A stretch of 64,000 nucleotides of DNA from an uncultured Muribaculaceae bacterium (GCA_944321875.1 CALUMX010000004.1:61848-125847); one strand, 5' to 3'. Positions 17,031-25,817 are shown, numbered from the stretch's first letter. Notes: generated from the sequence alone by a model not told the origin. Made by a program: numbers and translations.

Positions 17031-18980
17031 TTATCTGATAGTGTATACAAAACTCAACATAAAATATGGCTCCATCACATTACTCCGGATATAATCATAA
17101 TAGCTGCCTGCTATCTGATGTACAAATGATTTATTTTGTCGGAACAAGTCGTAAGCCTCAATCTTTATTTCTGCCTGATTATTTTTCAGGAATTTCTTTC
17201 CTAACGATGCATTACAAATCCAGTAATCCTGAAGGTCTAATCCCGTGTATCCCGTATAGGTAACTGTACTGCTTAACGAAAAACCTTTCCAGAATATCCA
17301 TCCGAATTTCAAACCTGCCGAATGGTTTATATAGGAAGAGTTGTTATCAGCTGATACGGAATTTATAATCTTATTCATCGTTGCGGAATAGGACACCGTA
17401 AAATCCAAATTCTCGCTGATGTTACTGCCTATTATCACCTTCGGAATCAAGTTCAGCTCCTTCGTTTTGCTGGCTGTTCCATTATAAATGTTCGGGATAG
17501 CCGAATAATTTGCCGAAATACTGAAGTTGACATTACTGCGTATTAAATCCAACGGGAATCCATAAGTCAGCATCGATTGCAGGCTGTAATAACCATTCAT
17601 ATTTACCGGCTTTGTAAATTGCACACCCTTGTCCACTTGTAATCCTGAAGGGAGAACAGTATTCTCTGTTGCCACAAAAGTACTGTCTGCTACATAATTT
17701 GACCGGACAGTCAATCCTGCCATCGCAATCAGAGTCTGTCCCGACATGGACGTTCTTATATAGCGTAGATTTACAGAATGATTTATTTGCTGTTCCAGAT
17801 CCGGATTTCCCGTCGATAAAAACAAAGGATTGCTATTGTCAACAACCTCTTGCAGGTCGGAAATTTCAGGGGCAGATGAATTGGACCGATAGCGTAAAAT
17901 AAACGAATTCCCTTTGTCTAAAGAATAGCGCATTGTCACCGACGGCAAAGCTGAGAAGAACCGTTTGGAGACATCGGTCTGAAATGGGAAATACTGCTGA
18001 CCATCCAACGTGGCATATTGCAAATCAACGCCTGCCATCAAATTAAAACGTTCCTTGCGATAGCGAAGCCCCAGTCCACCGGATTGAGTCAGATACCCGG
18101 AAGCATATTCATTGGACAAATCCTCATCCAATTGATCGTAGAGGTCAGTCACCGAAGAGCGAAGAAATACTTTCTCATCTGAATTCTCATTCTGGTATGA
18201 CATTTTATAATTTAACTGCATCTGCAACCCGTCAATCAACTGTTCCGTAAACATCAGATTACCTCTAACCGAGTAGTCTTTCTCATCTGTTTTGTTATAC
18301 TGGCCGGTCTTCTCTGATTGCGGTTGCTCTCCAAAAACATTCTGCAGATAGTCATTAAATTTATCTCCAGCTTTGTTGGTTACGGAGCCGTTAAAAGCAA
18401 ACGACAACGTACGTCCGGCTTTATCGAATCTGTGTCGATAGACCAAGTCCGTGCCAACTTTATAAGTTTTCATCTGATTCGTCTGATTACTTTCCACATC
18501 GCTTTGCACTGCATTCTCAAGCAAGTTCTCGCCAAACAGATATTTCGAATAATCATTATTCTGGAAACTGAACGTCGGACAGATTTGCAGTTGATTGTTT
18601 TTATCAATAGCATAGTCCAACTTGAAATTCAAACGATGGTTCCAGTTTTCCATATCCGAATTGCTCGACTCTCTGTAGTTCAATCCAGGCTCGACTGAAT
18701 CAAAAAAGTGACGGTCAATCATTGTCTCTGTATTGTTGTCAGATTGATTGAAAAAATAACTTCCAGTAAATTTTATTTTCTCATTCCACATTCCGACATA
18801 ATTCAAGCCTAATCCATGACTTTGCGTAACACCGCCTTGATTTCCGACCATGAAGTCCGCACTCTGATTTCCCCGACCCATCTGACGGCCACCTTTACGA
18901 CCGCGGCCTCCCGATGAAGCCGCCATCACTCCGGCTAAATCTTCCTGCGAAAAATTCAGTTGATTGACGTTATTGCTCAT
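17031..18980 (-). CDS. Outer-membrane beta-barrel (TonB-receptor-like), 3' part of a frameshifted gene
   Basis: 649 residues starting in SNNVNQLNFSQEDLAG, a sequence normally internal to OMP_b-brl_3 type TonB-dependent-receptor-like proteins. A Gly/Arg-rich extracellular loop (near residues 24-40) is followed by alternating beta strands (for example YVGMWNEKIKFTGSYFFNQ) to the C-terminal strand ending MLSFVYTIR. It is the barrel half of one gene whose plug half is encoded at 18983-19768. Reading the minus strand in the next frame before this ORF gives GYGTDNRYKAGGNINYFD, the expected family sequence, which places a one-base deletion at the CCCC run 19060-19063. The internal ATG may not be a true start. 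Confidence 0.85.
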   Translation of the reverse strand: MSNNVNQLNFSQEDLAGVMAASSGGRGRKGGRQMGRGNQSADFMVGNQGGVTQSHGLGLNYVGMWNEKIKFTGSYFFNQSDNNTETMIDRHFFDSVEPGLNYRESSNSDMENWNHRLNFKLDYAIDKNNQLQICPTFSFQNNDYSKYLFGENLLENAVQSDVESNQTNQMKTYKVGTDLVYRHRFDKAGRTLSFAFNGSVTNKAGDKFNDYLQNVFGEQPQSEKTGQYNKTDEKDYSVRGNLMFTEQLIDGLQMQLNYKMSYQNENSDEKVFLRSSVTDLYDQLDEDLSNEYASGYLTQSGGLGLRYRKERFNLMAGVDLQYATLDGQQYFPFQTDVSKRFFSALPSVTMRYSLDKGNSFILRYRSNSSAPEISDLQEVVDNSNPLFLSTGNPDLEQQINHSVNLRYIRTSMSGQTLIAMAGLTVRSNYVADSTFVATENTVLPSGLQVDKGVQFTKPVNMNGYYSLQSMLTYGFPLDLIRSNVNFSISANYSAIPNIYNGTASKTKELNLIPKVIIGSNISENLDFTVSYSATMNKIINSVSADNNSSYINHSAGLKFGWIFWKGFSLSSTVTYTGYTGLDLQDYWICNASLGKKFLKNNQAEIKIEAYDLFRQNKSFVHQIAGSYYDYIRSNVMEPYFMLSFVYTIR

Positions 18981-18982
18981 GC

Positions 18983-19768
18983 CTAATATGGAAAGTCGGT
19001 TGATTTTATCAAAATAATTGATGTTTCCACCTGCTTTATACCTGTTATCCGTTCCATATCCCCATACAATTCGCCAAACGTTCCTTCCTTAAATCCTGAC
19101 TTAGTTACGATATTGATGGTCTTGATATCCTCACCATCATCAAATCCCGTAAACTCCGCCTGCTCTGATTTTTTGTCGAAAACTTCGATATTGGCAATAA
19201 TGTCTGACGGCAAATTCCGCAAGGCAAGATTAATATCTCCTTCAAAAAATTCCTGACCGTCAACGAGTATTTTCTTTACGCTCTCTCCCTGAGCCTGAAC
19301 CTCTCCGCCTTCAACCACAATGCCCGGCATTTTGGACAGCAAATCTTCCGCCGTACTGCCTTGAAGCACCTTAAAAGCCTCTGCGTTATATATCAGGCTG
19401 TCTCCTTTCTGCTCAGCCCGTGTGGCACGGCCGTTTACGACCACTTCATCAAAGATTACGGAACTCTCCTTCATTTTGATTACCACGTTCTGATTCTTAC
19501 TGTCCACCGATATTTCCTGGCTCCAGGTCTCATATCCTACATAAGTCGACTGCAAGGTATATTTGCCGGGATTCACCGCATCCAATTTAAATCTGCCGGC
19601 ATTGTCTGTTACCACATGAAATTTCTTATTGGTCGGAGACACAAGAGTAATAGTCGCGGCCGGCAATGGCTCCTTGGTTGTCCGGGCACGGACGACTCCC
19701 GTAAGAACATTCGCACCGGATGCTGAAATACAGCACACGACCAATGAGGATAAAACAATCTGTCTCAT
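18983..19768 (-). CDS. Carboxypeptidase-regulatory/plug domain of the same outer-membrane protein, 5' part of a frameshifted gene
   Basis: 261 residues with a signal peptide (1-18). Residues about 20-95 form a carboxypeptidase-regulatory-like beta-sandwich (LTGVVRARTTKEPLPAATI.., GKYTLQSTYVGYE). Residues about 105-230 form a TonB-receptor plug domain (DEVVVNGRA, LLSKMPGIVVEGGEVQAQGE, KILVDGQEFFEGD, NIVTKSGFKEG). After GELYG the frame goes off the family pattern and stops after 23 aberrant residues, because of the frameshift. Joined, the two parts would give about 910 residues, the usual family length. If the shift is real, only this periplasmic plug is made. It is divergently transcribed from the LytS/LytTR genes. 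Confidence 0.85.
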   Translation of the reverse strand: MRQIVLSSLVVCCISASGANVLTGVVRARTTKEPLPAATITLVSPTNKKFHVVTDNAGRFKLDAVNPGKYTLQSTYVGYETWSQEISVDSKNQNVVIKMKESSVIFDEVVVNGRATRAEQKGDSLIYNAEAFKVLQGSTAEDLLSKMPGIVVEGGEVQAQGESVKKILVDGQEFFEGDINLALRNLPSDIIANIEVFDKKSEQAEFTGFDDGEDIKTINIVTKSGFKEGTFGELYGDMERITGIKQVETSIILIKSTDFPY

Positions 19769-19801
19769 ATTGATAGTTAATAATTAAAAGGTTTTCTGAG
19801 A

Positions 19802-19831
19802 CAAAAATATAGTCCACTTGCGACGGATAAA
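19802..19831 (-). promoter_or_regulatory. Promoter of the barrel/Spy-like operon
   Basis: On minus, TTTA (19831-19828) and an exact -7 box TATTTTTG (19809-19802) are 18 nt apart. The predicted leader is about 27 nt. It is back-to-back with the LytS promoter. Confidence 0.55.
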
Positions 19832-19894
19832 AGGCCATCACTGGAATGTGGTGGCAAACGACAACTTTTTAATGACAAACAACAGTCCGGATAT

Positions 19895-19924
19895 TTTACA
19901 GGCAACGGATATGCACTACCTTTG
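19895..19924 (+). promoter_or_regulatory. Promoter of the LytS/LytTR operon
   Basis: An exact -7 box TACCTTTG (19917-19924) with TTTA (19895-19898) 18 nt upstream. It overlaps the GTG at 19924, so that codon cannot be the start. Confidence 0.6.
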
Positions 19925-19947
19925 TGAAAAACAAAGCACTAAGGCAT

Positions 19948-20982
19948 ATGTGGCAAATCAAAAGACTTCCGCTCTACTTCGATCTGATATTCTGTCTGGT
20001 CTTACTCCCGGCTATGCTGTTTCTATTGCCGGTTGACAGATGGTTCGTGCGCGACTCCGTCTATGTCTATCTGATGATAGCATGGCTCTATGCAGTCTAT
20101 TTTATCGACCGCAAACTAATCACGAACTGGCTGAGGACGGACCGAAGGAAGCGTCTTTTAGCAATTGGTCTGCTCCTGCTGACTCTTATCGTCACTTTTC
20201 TCATTGCAAGGTATCAAATGGATTTGTCACCCCACGACATGCGACGTCCACGTCATATGTCACGCCCTCCCAAAATGCTTCTCCAGCAGCAGGCCGTATG
20301 GTTTCTTTTCGTGGTTGTCTCCATGTTCAGTATTGTGGTAGGTCTTTTTTCGGAACTGACACGACAGATGATGTACCGCAAAGAGATTGAATCTGAGAAA
20401 AACAAAGCCGAACTTGCCCTTTATAAAGCTCAGATTAATCCCCATTTCCTTTTCAATACGCTCAATACCCTCTACGGCCTGATTCTTACCGGCTCCAACA
20501 AAACAGAAGAGGCCTTCATGCAATTCATCAACCTCATGCGTTACATGTACTCCAACGGTTCAAAGGAGCGTATTGACATTGAGACGGAAATTGAATACAT
20601 CGAACAATATATCGCACTTCAGAAATACCGGATTCCGGGACATACACAGGTCTATTTCTCTTTTCAGAATGAAAACACGGTCCAGCTTGAAATAGCTCCA
20701 CTGATTCTCATTACATTTGTTGAGAACGCCTTTAAATACGGAGTCTCTACACAGACTCCAAGTGAAATATATATTGTGGCACACATTGAGCACGGAGAGC
20801 TGATGTTCACAACCCAGAATCAAATATTTGAGAGTACACAAAAGAAAAAAGGGCAAGGTATCGGCATCCAAAACTGCCGCAAGCGGCTTGAGTTGCTTTA
20901 TCCCTCCTGCCACTCTCTTAATATCCACCAAGACGGAAATTCCTTCAGCGTTACCCTAACCATTAAACTTGATGAGAAATGA
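19948..20982 (+). CDS. LytS/YehU-type sensor histidine kinase
   Basis: About 344 residues. Four hydrophobic segments in the first 145 residues anchor it in the inner membrane, with a short Met/Arg/Pro-rich periplasmic or cytosolic loop (DMRRPRHMSRPP) between helices 3 and 4. The cytosolic part carries the PF06580 His-kinase box with the phosphorylated His in NPHFLFNTLN (His166 counting from this start) and a HATPase domain with ENAFKYGV and KGQGIGIQNCRKRL. It should phosphorylate the response regulator encoded next, whose start codon overlaps its stop by 4 nt. A GTG at 19924 is in frame, but the promoter overlaps it; ATG 19948 has AAGG upstream. Confidence 0.92.
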   Translation: MWQIKRLPLYFDLIFCLVLLPAMLFLLPVDRWFVRDSVYVYLMIAWLYAVYFIDRKLITNWLRTDRRKRLLAIGLLLLTLIVTFLIARYQMDLSPHDMRRPRHMSRPPKMLLQQQAVWFLFVVVSMFSIVVGLFSELTRQMMYRKEIESEKNKAELALYKAQINPHFLFNTLNTLYGLILTGSNKTEEAFMQFINLMRYMYSNGSKERIDIETEIEYIEQYIALQKYRIPGHTQVYFSFQNENTVQLEIAPLILITFVENAFKYGVSTQTPSEIYIVAHIEHGELMFTTQNQIFESTQKKKGQGIGIQNCRKRLELLYPSCHSLNIHQDGNSFSVTLTIKLDEK

Positions 20983-21680
20983 AATGTATTGCCATTGATG
21001 ATGAAGCCTTAGCTCTGGAAATTATCAAGAATTTCTGTCAGCGGCTAAACGATACCGAAATTGAATTGCAAACCTACACGAATCCCATCGAGGGATTGGA
21101 GCAAGTCAAACGACAGAAACCGGATATTCTATTGCTCGACGTAGAAATGGGTGATGTCTGTGGAGTCGACATTGCAAAGAAAATTCCGTCTCAGACCTCA
21201 CTGATTTTCACTACGGCGTTTGCAGAATATGCAGTTGACGGATTCGACCTGAACGCAGTCGATTTCCTCCACAAGCCATTCTCCTTCACCCGCTTTGAGA
21301 AAGCCATTCGAAAAGCTGCAGAGTTGAGAAAACTGCAGCAGCAGAATTTGCCGGCAACTCCCGAAGATGAATACATTTCAGTGAAGTCCGAATACCGGAC
21401 GGTTACCATCCGATACACCGATATTCTTTACATTGAATCAATGGGAAATTACGTGAAGATATACTATCCTGATGCCCCGTATACTCTTTCCCAAATTAGC
21501 ATGAAGAGCTTGCAGGAACAATTACCTGCAGATATGTTTCTGAGAGTACATAAATCCTTCATTGTGCCCAAGCACCGGATTGCTCATTTCTCCAAAAAAG
21601 ACATTACTCTATACAACAACCAGACAATACCAGTAGGACGCAGCTATGCCAAAAGTCTGGAAGCACTGACAGACGTATAA
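20979..21680 (+). CDS. LytTR-family response regulator
   Basis: 233 residues. The receiver domain (1-120) has the acidic pair DDE at 7-9, phosphoacceptor Asp54 in LLLDVEMGD and the conserved Lys in FLHKPF. The C-terminal LytTR DNA-binding domain (about 130-232) has YISVKSEYRTVTIRY, ILYIESMGNYVKIYY and FLRVHKSFIVPKHRI. It is the partner of the adjacent kinase (ATGA overlap). Its likely targets include the divergent outer-membrane barrel/Spy-like operon, an inference from position. Confidence 0.93.
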   Translation: MKCIAIDDEALALEIIKNFCQRLNDTEIELQTYTNPIEGLEQVKRQKPDILLLDVEMGDVCGVDIAKKIPSQTSLIFTTAFAEYAVDGFDLNAVDFLHKPFSFTRFEKAIRKAAELRKLQQQNLPATPEDEYISVKSEYRTVTIRYTDILYIESMGNYVKIYYPDAPYTLSQISMKSLQEQLPADMFLRVHKSFIVPKHRIAHFSKKDITLYNNQTIPVGRSYAKSLEALTDV

Positions 21681-21727
21681 AAGCACAAAGGGCGCGGATA
21701 GTAGAAATATCCGCGCCCTTTGTGCTT
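21681..21727. terminator. Bidirectional terminator between LytTR and the M16 protease gene
   Basis: A perfect 20-bp stem (21681-21700 with 21708-21727) and 7-nt loop lies between two convergent genes. Confidence 0.85.
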
Positions 21728-21733
21728 TCTTTA

Positions 21734-22969
21734 TTATTTAGCGTTGTAATAAATAGTCGTGCTGTTACGTTCGTCAAGAAGATATTGGCTGACTCGCCTT
21801 ATAGCTTCCGGAGTGGTCTGCCTGTAATCGTCAATCACTCGGTTAATCATATTCGCATCCCCCAACATTTCATAATAAGCCAAATTGGCCGCCCTTTCAT
21901 CGTTATTTATATTGCTGAACAATGCGTTCGATTCGTATCGGTTTTTCAGTTTGTCAAGTTCCCGCACATCTGTCAACTGTGTTTTCAGCATGTCCAGTTC
22001 CTTGTCTATCGCAGCCTCTACAACCTCATAGGAAACACCCGGAAGCAACTGAGCCTTAACCACCAGCATTCCTTCATCGATGTCTCCCGTAATGGAAGCG
22101 TCAATGGAGGAAACCATATTGCCTTTCGCATAGATATTCTGATAGAATCGTGACGACCTGCCATTGGAAAGAATATCACTAATCATGTCAGATGCGTGAT
22201 AATCCGCACTGTTCCGGTCGCACATCCGGTAGGCCTTAATCAGCATGTTGTGGGGCACATTACGCTGCACTTGCTCCACTCTCGCCTCCGTCTGACGAGG
22301 TTCTGCCGGCAATACGCTTTTAGGTCTATTCCCAGCAGCAATATGTCCGAAATATTTTTCCACCAATCTGAAAAGTCTGTCAGAATCAATATTTCCTACC
22401 ACAGAAAGAATGGCATTATCCGGGACATAGAATCGATGATAAAAATCACGAACGACTTCCTTTGGAACGGTCTCGATGTCTTCCAGCGATTTTCCGATAA
22501 CTGGCCAGCGATAAGGATGACAATGATAGACGTTGCGTCTTAGAATATGCCCTGCGTCCCCATACGGAGCATTCAGGCAACGCTGCTTGAATTCTTCCTG
22601 AACCACATTCCGCTGTACATCTAACGCTTTATCTCCCAACAGCAGATTTTCCATTCGGTCGGCCTCAATCCATAGAGCCGTCTCAATATTCTGCACAGGA
22701 AGAATTTCATAATAATTGGTGATGTCGTTATTGGTCCAAGCATTGTTCTCGCCTCCGGCCTCTTGCAGAATGCGGTCAAAGCAAGGTGCGTTTGCCGAAC
22801 CTCCAAACATAAGATGTTCCAGCAGGTGAGCCATTCCCGTATATTCGTATTGCTCATTTCGGGAACCCACCTGATACAACAAATTTACAGCCACCATTCC
22901 GGTGGCTGCATTCTTGTTATGTACGATTCTTAGTCCGTTATCGAGAGTGTGTCGCTGGATTTCAATCAT
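21734..22969 (-). CDS. M16 family zinc protease, short cytosolic form
   Basis: 411 residues, half the size of the protease at 2496 and similar to mitochondrial-processing-peptidase-like bacterial proteins. The zinc motif HLLEH is at residues 48-52 and the third ligand lies in VVQEEFKQR. No signal peptide is present, so the product is probably cytosolic, or exported by another route. It is the last gene of an operon; its ATG overlaps the stop of the cyclophilin gene (ATGA). Its substrate is unknown. Confidence 0.9.
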   Translation of the reverse strand: MIEIQRHTLDNGLRIVHNKNAATGMVAVNLLYQVGSRNEQYEYTGMAHLLEHLMFGGSANAPCFDRILQEAGGENNAWTNNDITNYYEILPVQNIETALWIEADRMENLLLGDKALDVQRNVVQEEFKQRCLNAPYGDAGHILRRNVYHCHPYRWPVIGKSLEDIETVPKEVVRDFYHRFYVPDNAILSVVGNIDSDRLFRLVEKYFGHIAAGNRPKSVLPAEPRQTEARVEQVQRNVPHNMLIKAYRMCDRNSADYHASDMISDILSNGRSSRFYQNIYAKGNMVSSIDASITGDIDEGMLVVKAQLLPGVSYEVVEAAIDKELDMLKTQLTDVRELDKLKNRYESNALFSNINNDERAANLAYYEMLGDANMINRVIDDYRQTTPEAIRRVSQYLLDERNSTTIYYNAK

Positions 22970-23832
22970 TCTACGATTGTCGCTTTTATGATTTTGACAT
23001 CTTCTTTCGGACGGTCATTTCTGTCGGTCGGCACCGCTTGAATCTTATCCACCACGTCCATACCTTCCACTACCTGTCCATAAACAGTGTAGCTGCCATC
23101 CAAATGAGGAGTACCGCCAACTGTCGTATAGGCATCCTTCTGTTCCTGTGTGAAATGGAACAAATTGCCCTTAACAGTTTCCTCTGTTTCTTTAATCAAG
23201 CGTTCCTGCAACTCTTGCAGACCGGCTGAATTACGAGCACGGCGTAAGTCCATCACCTCCTGACGGTGTTGTTGTACGAGAGAATCGAATACCACCTGAC
23301 GCTGACGGTTCTGCAGAGTCTTCTCCATTGCCACCAGTTCCTGCTGATTGTAAACCTTTCCTGTCACAATGTAGAATTGTGAGCCTGACGACTTCTTCTC
23401 TGGATTTACATTGTCACCCGTACGAGCGGCTGCAATTGCTCCTTTTTTATGGAACAGCTGAGGATAGACAAATTCTGCAGGAATCTCGCTGCCCCTGTCC
23501 GACGAGCCATACATAGCTCCCGGTTTCGCTTCTTTTGAAGTCGGGTCGCCTGTCTGAATCATGAAATTATTGATAACTCTGTGAAACAAGACACCATCAT
23601 AGGCTCCGGCCTTGACATTGTCGACAAAGCGGTCACGGTGACCGGGAGTCTCATTGTACAGTTCAATTTTCACATCTCCGGCAGTTGTTGTCAAAAGGAC
23701 AGTAACTCTTTCCTCCATATTTTGTTCTGTGTTGTTTACCTTGTTATTGTTGTTGATTGCGTTACTACTGCAGGCTGTAAGACTCAAAAAAGTCATCATT
23801 GCCAGCATTTTTCTTCCAAAAACAGTCCGCAT
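22966..23832 (-). CDS. Cyclophilin-type peptidyl-prolyl isomerase lipoprotein
   Basis: About 288 residues. A lipoprotein signal peptide ends in the lipobox LTAC with Cys21, so the protein is a periplasm-facing lipoprotein. The cyclophilin domain spans about residues 42-285, with FHRVINNFMIQTGDP (catalytic Arg region), GSQFYIVTG and YTVYGQVVEGMDVVDKI. An inserted helical segment (about residues 155-220, rich in Gln/Arg) separates two halves, as in other Bacteroidetes homologues. A GTG at 23856 is in frame, but ATG 23832, right after the stop of the preceding gene, gives a proper signal peptide. It assists folding of exported proteins. Confidence 0.9.
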   Translation of the reverse strand: MRTVFGRKMLAMMTFLSLTACSSNAINNNNKVNNTEQNMEERVTVLLTTTAGDVKIELYNETPGHRDRFVDNVKAGAYDGVLFHRVINNFMIQTGDPTSKEAKPGAMYGSSDRGSEIPAEFVYPQLFHKKGAIAAARTGDNVNPEKKSSGSQFYIVTGKVYNQQELVAMEKTLQNRQRQVVFDSLVQQHRQEVMDLRRARNSAGLQELQERLIKETEETVKGNLFHFTQEQKDAYTTVGGTPHLDGSYTVYGQVVEGMDVVDKIQAVPTDRNDRPKEDVKIIKATIVE

Positions 23833-23833
23833 T

Positions 23834-24208
23834 CTAAAAGCCTTTTGGATATACACGCTTATAGATTCGTCTGAAATTATTGTCCGTTGCGTTCAGCTCA
23901 TCGATACGGCTTTCATAATCCTCGCCCCAAATGCTTGTAAGCAAACTTGGCAAGTACTTACGGTCTCTGTCCTTATCAATGGCAGCCTCCATCAGTGTCG
24001 ACACATTTTCCGCATATTTCTCAGGATTGATTATGTGAAGATAACGGGCTGTGCTGACAATGAATTGTCCATTACGGTCCACTTTGATGATATTATCGAC
24101 CAAATCAGCCATCATGTCATCACAACTGCCAATGTTGTTGGCAATGTATTCGTATGTGGCCAGGCCATCCTCATCTTTCTTCAGTTTCTTTATCGCTTCT
24201 TCGTCCAT
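23834..24208 (-). CDS. Conserved hypothetical protein, 124 aa
   Basis: I do not recognise a named family. The protein is acidic at the N terminus and helical throughout, with no signal peptide or membrane segment (motifs MDEEAIKKLKKDEDGLATYEYIANNIGS and NNFRRIYKRVYPKGF at the end). Cytosolic location is likely. It is first in an operon with a cyclophilin lipoprotein and an M16 protease and is preceded by an exact -7 box, so it is a real gene. Confidence 0.75.
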   Translation of the reverse strand: MDEEAIKKLKKDEDGLATYEYIANNIGSCDDMMADLVDNIIKVDRNGQFIVSTARYLHIINPEKYAENVSTLMEAAIDKDRDRKYLPSLLTSIWGEDYESRIDELNATDNNFRRIYKRVYPKGF

Positions 24209-24230
24209 CGGAATTCGTTTTAAATTTTCA

Positions 24231-24238
24231 CAAAGTTA
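24231..24238 (-). promoter_or_regulatory. -7 promoter element of the hypothetical/cyclophilin/M16 operon
   Basis: CAAAGTTA on plus reads TAACTTTG on minus, an exact match, about 23 nt before the start codon. The -33 element is not clear. Confidence 0.5.
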
Positions 24239-24291
24239 GCATCTTTTTAGAAAACTTCCTGCATTCAACGGCTTTTTTCATCAACTTCTTG

Positions 24292-24999
24292 CTACAAAAT
24301 ATTTTTTATTTCAAGCAACGTCCCTACAGTTGCATCCGCAGCAGGCATATCCCGGCATTCGTCTTTCTGGTTAAGAAAGATTGTTTTCCATCCGGCATTA
24401 TGGGCTCCGAGAATATCAGCATCGTAATTATCACCAATCATCAAGGTTGTTGATGGTTCCCCTTTCACGACTTCCAAAGCATAGTCAAAAATCCGCTTGT
24501 CTGGTTTGGTAACACCGATATCATCCGACAGCACCAACTGCGAAATATACTTATCAAGGCCTCCCGACTGCAGTTTTCTGTACTGAAGATTCTTGAAGCC
24601 ATTGCTCAGCACATTGACATCCCAACGGTCCTTCAGGAACTGAAGCAACTCATGCGCGCCCTCCACAACTTTCTCACATGTGACGATTGTCTCAAGATAA
24701 TCATAATCAAACCGAATAGGCAATTCAGGGTCGTCGAACGTTATGCCGCACTCCTCAAATGATATGCGGAAACGCTCGCTCTTCAGAAACTCTTTCGTTA
24801 TTTTTCCATGATGATACAAATCCCAAAGACGGGCATTATGTTCCATGTAGCAGCTCATGAATCGCTCATACGGACATTGTGCCTCCAATCCATACTTGTC
24901 GTACACTTTCCGCATCGCAACCTTGGAGTTGGCCGAAAAATCCCATATTGTATCATCCAAATCAATAAAGACCGTCTTTATATCCTTAAACATATCCAT
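24292..24999 (-). CDS. HAD-family phosphatase, YjjG-like pyrimidine nucleotidase
   Basis: 235 residues of the HAD superfamily. Motif I is FIDLDDTIWDF (nucleophile and acid Asp near 12-14), motif II lies in NVLSNGF, motif III around GVTKPDKRIF and motif IV in MIGDNYDADILGA. The helical cap between motifs I and II is the YjjG/C1 type. YjjG dephosphorylates non-canonical pyrimidine nucleotides as house-cleaning. It lies 8 nt after the transporter gene at 25008 and is probably co-transcribed. Confidence 0.88.
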   Translation of the reverse strand: MDMFKDIKTVFIDLDDTIWDFSANSKVAMRKVYDKYGLEAQCPYERFMSCYMEHNARLWDLYHHGKITKEFLKSERFRISFEECGITFDDPELPIRFDYDYLETIVTCEKVVEGAHELLQFLKDRWDVNVLSNGFKNLQYRKLQSGGLDKYISQLVLSDDIGVTKPDKRIFDYALEVVKGEPSTTLMIGDNYDADILGAHNAGWKTIFLNQKDECRDMPAADATVGTLLEIKNIL

Positions 25000-25007
25000 T
25001 CTATTTT

Positions 25008-25688
25008 CTAAAAATCAAAGATTTTCCACCACTTGTAGGACACCTCATAATCGTAGACGTCCATCTGCTCCTTCTGCTTCAGGAATTTCACCAACCGCAC
25101 GGTTACCGGAAGCACCAGAATCTCATACAAGGTTTTCAGTCCGGCCTGCGCCACAATCAGCGATAGAATAACCTCATTCGGTAATACACCGAAGAAGGCA
25201 ACCGGGAAAAATACGACCGAGTCAACTGACTCGCCAAACAGTGTCGACGCCACGGCCCGCAATGAAAAGTAGCGGCCGGCATGCCCCAGTTTCATCTTGC
25301 TCATCACATAGGCATTGACCATCGAACCGCAAATCATGGCAAGGAAGCTCGCCATCAATATACGCGCTGATGAGCCGAATGTCGTGGCAAATGCAGCCTG
25401 CCCCGACCAGGAAGCGTCAGGTGGCAGATAAATAGCTAAATGAATGATAATAACCGCCAGCAGATTCATAAAGAACCCCAGCCAGATGACAAATCGCGCA
25501 TAGCGGAATCCGTAAACCTCCACAATGCAGTCGTTAATGATATAGGACATCGGGAAAACAATCAAGCCTCCCGTAGCCGTAAACAATCCCATATCGACGA
25601 TTTTCACCTCCAGCAGGTTGGCCAGTATCAGAAACACACTAAAAACAACAGCCAGAAACAAGAATGTCAAACTAAATTTAGCTCTCAT
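25008..25688 (-). CDS. Queuosine-precursor transporter (YhhQ/VUT family)
   Basis: About 226 residues with six or seven hydrophobic segments. Family marks include FSVFLILANLLEVKIV, SYIINDCIVEVYGFRYAR and ASTLFGESVDSVVFFPVAF. YhhQ proteins import queuosine precursors (preQ0/preQ1) across the inner membrane for tRNA modification. The frame is open to 25745, but the promoter lies at 25715-25746, so ATG 25688 (MRAKFSLTF) is chosen. It is followed closely by the HAD phosphatase gene. No preQ1 riboswitch was recognised; the leader is only about 20 nt. Confidence 0.88.
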   Translation of the reverse strand: MRAKFSLTFLFLAVVFSVFLILANLLEVKIVDMGLFTATGGLIVFPMSYIINDCIVEVYGFRYARFVIWLGFFMNLLAVIIIHLAIYLPPDASWSGQAAFATTFGSSARILMASFLAMICGSMVNAYVMSKMKLGHAGRYFSLRAVASTLFGESVDSVVFFPVAFFGVLPNEVILSLIVAQAGLKTLYEILVLPVTVRLVKFLKQKEQMDVYDYEVSYKWWKIFDF

Positions 25689-25714
25689 ATTTAATACATT
25701 AGTTGAACAGAATG

Positions 25715-25746
25715 CAAAGTTACAAAATAGCCGAAACTCCTGCAAG
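25715..25746 (-). promoter_or_regulatory. Promoter of the YhhQ-like transporter operon
   Basis: On minus, CTTG (25746-25743) and an exact -7 box TAACTTTG (25722-25715) are 20 nt apart. Confidence 0.6.
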
Positions 25747-25764
25747 CCTGCACAAGAGACAACA

Positions 25765-25796
25765 AAGGCTGCCTCCGATTTCTCAAAGGCAGCCTT
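25765..25796 (-). terminator. Hairpin after rpe
   Basis: AAGGCTGCCT (25765-25774) pairs perfectly with AGGCAGCCTT (25787-25796) around a 12-nt loop. It lies just beyond the rpe stop. Only a weak T-rich tail follows on minus. Confidence 0.6.
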
Positions 25797-25817
25797 ATAG
25801 TCTATGTGTATGTGCTG

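Noticed and set aside
25008..25714. preQ1 riboswitch before the queuosine-precursor transporter
   Set aside because: The promoter leaves only about 20 nt of leader and no aptamer-like sequence is present.
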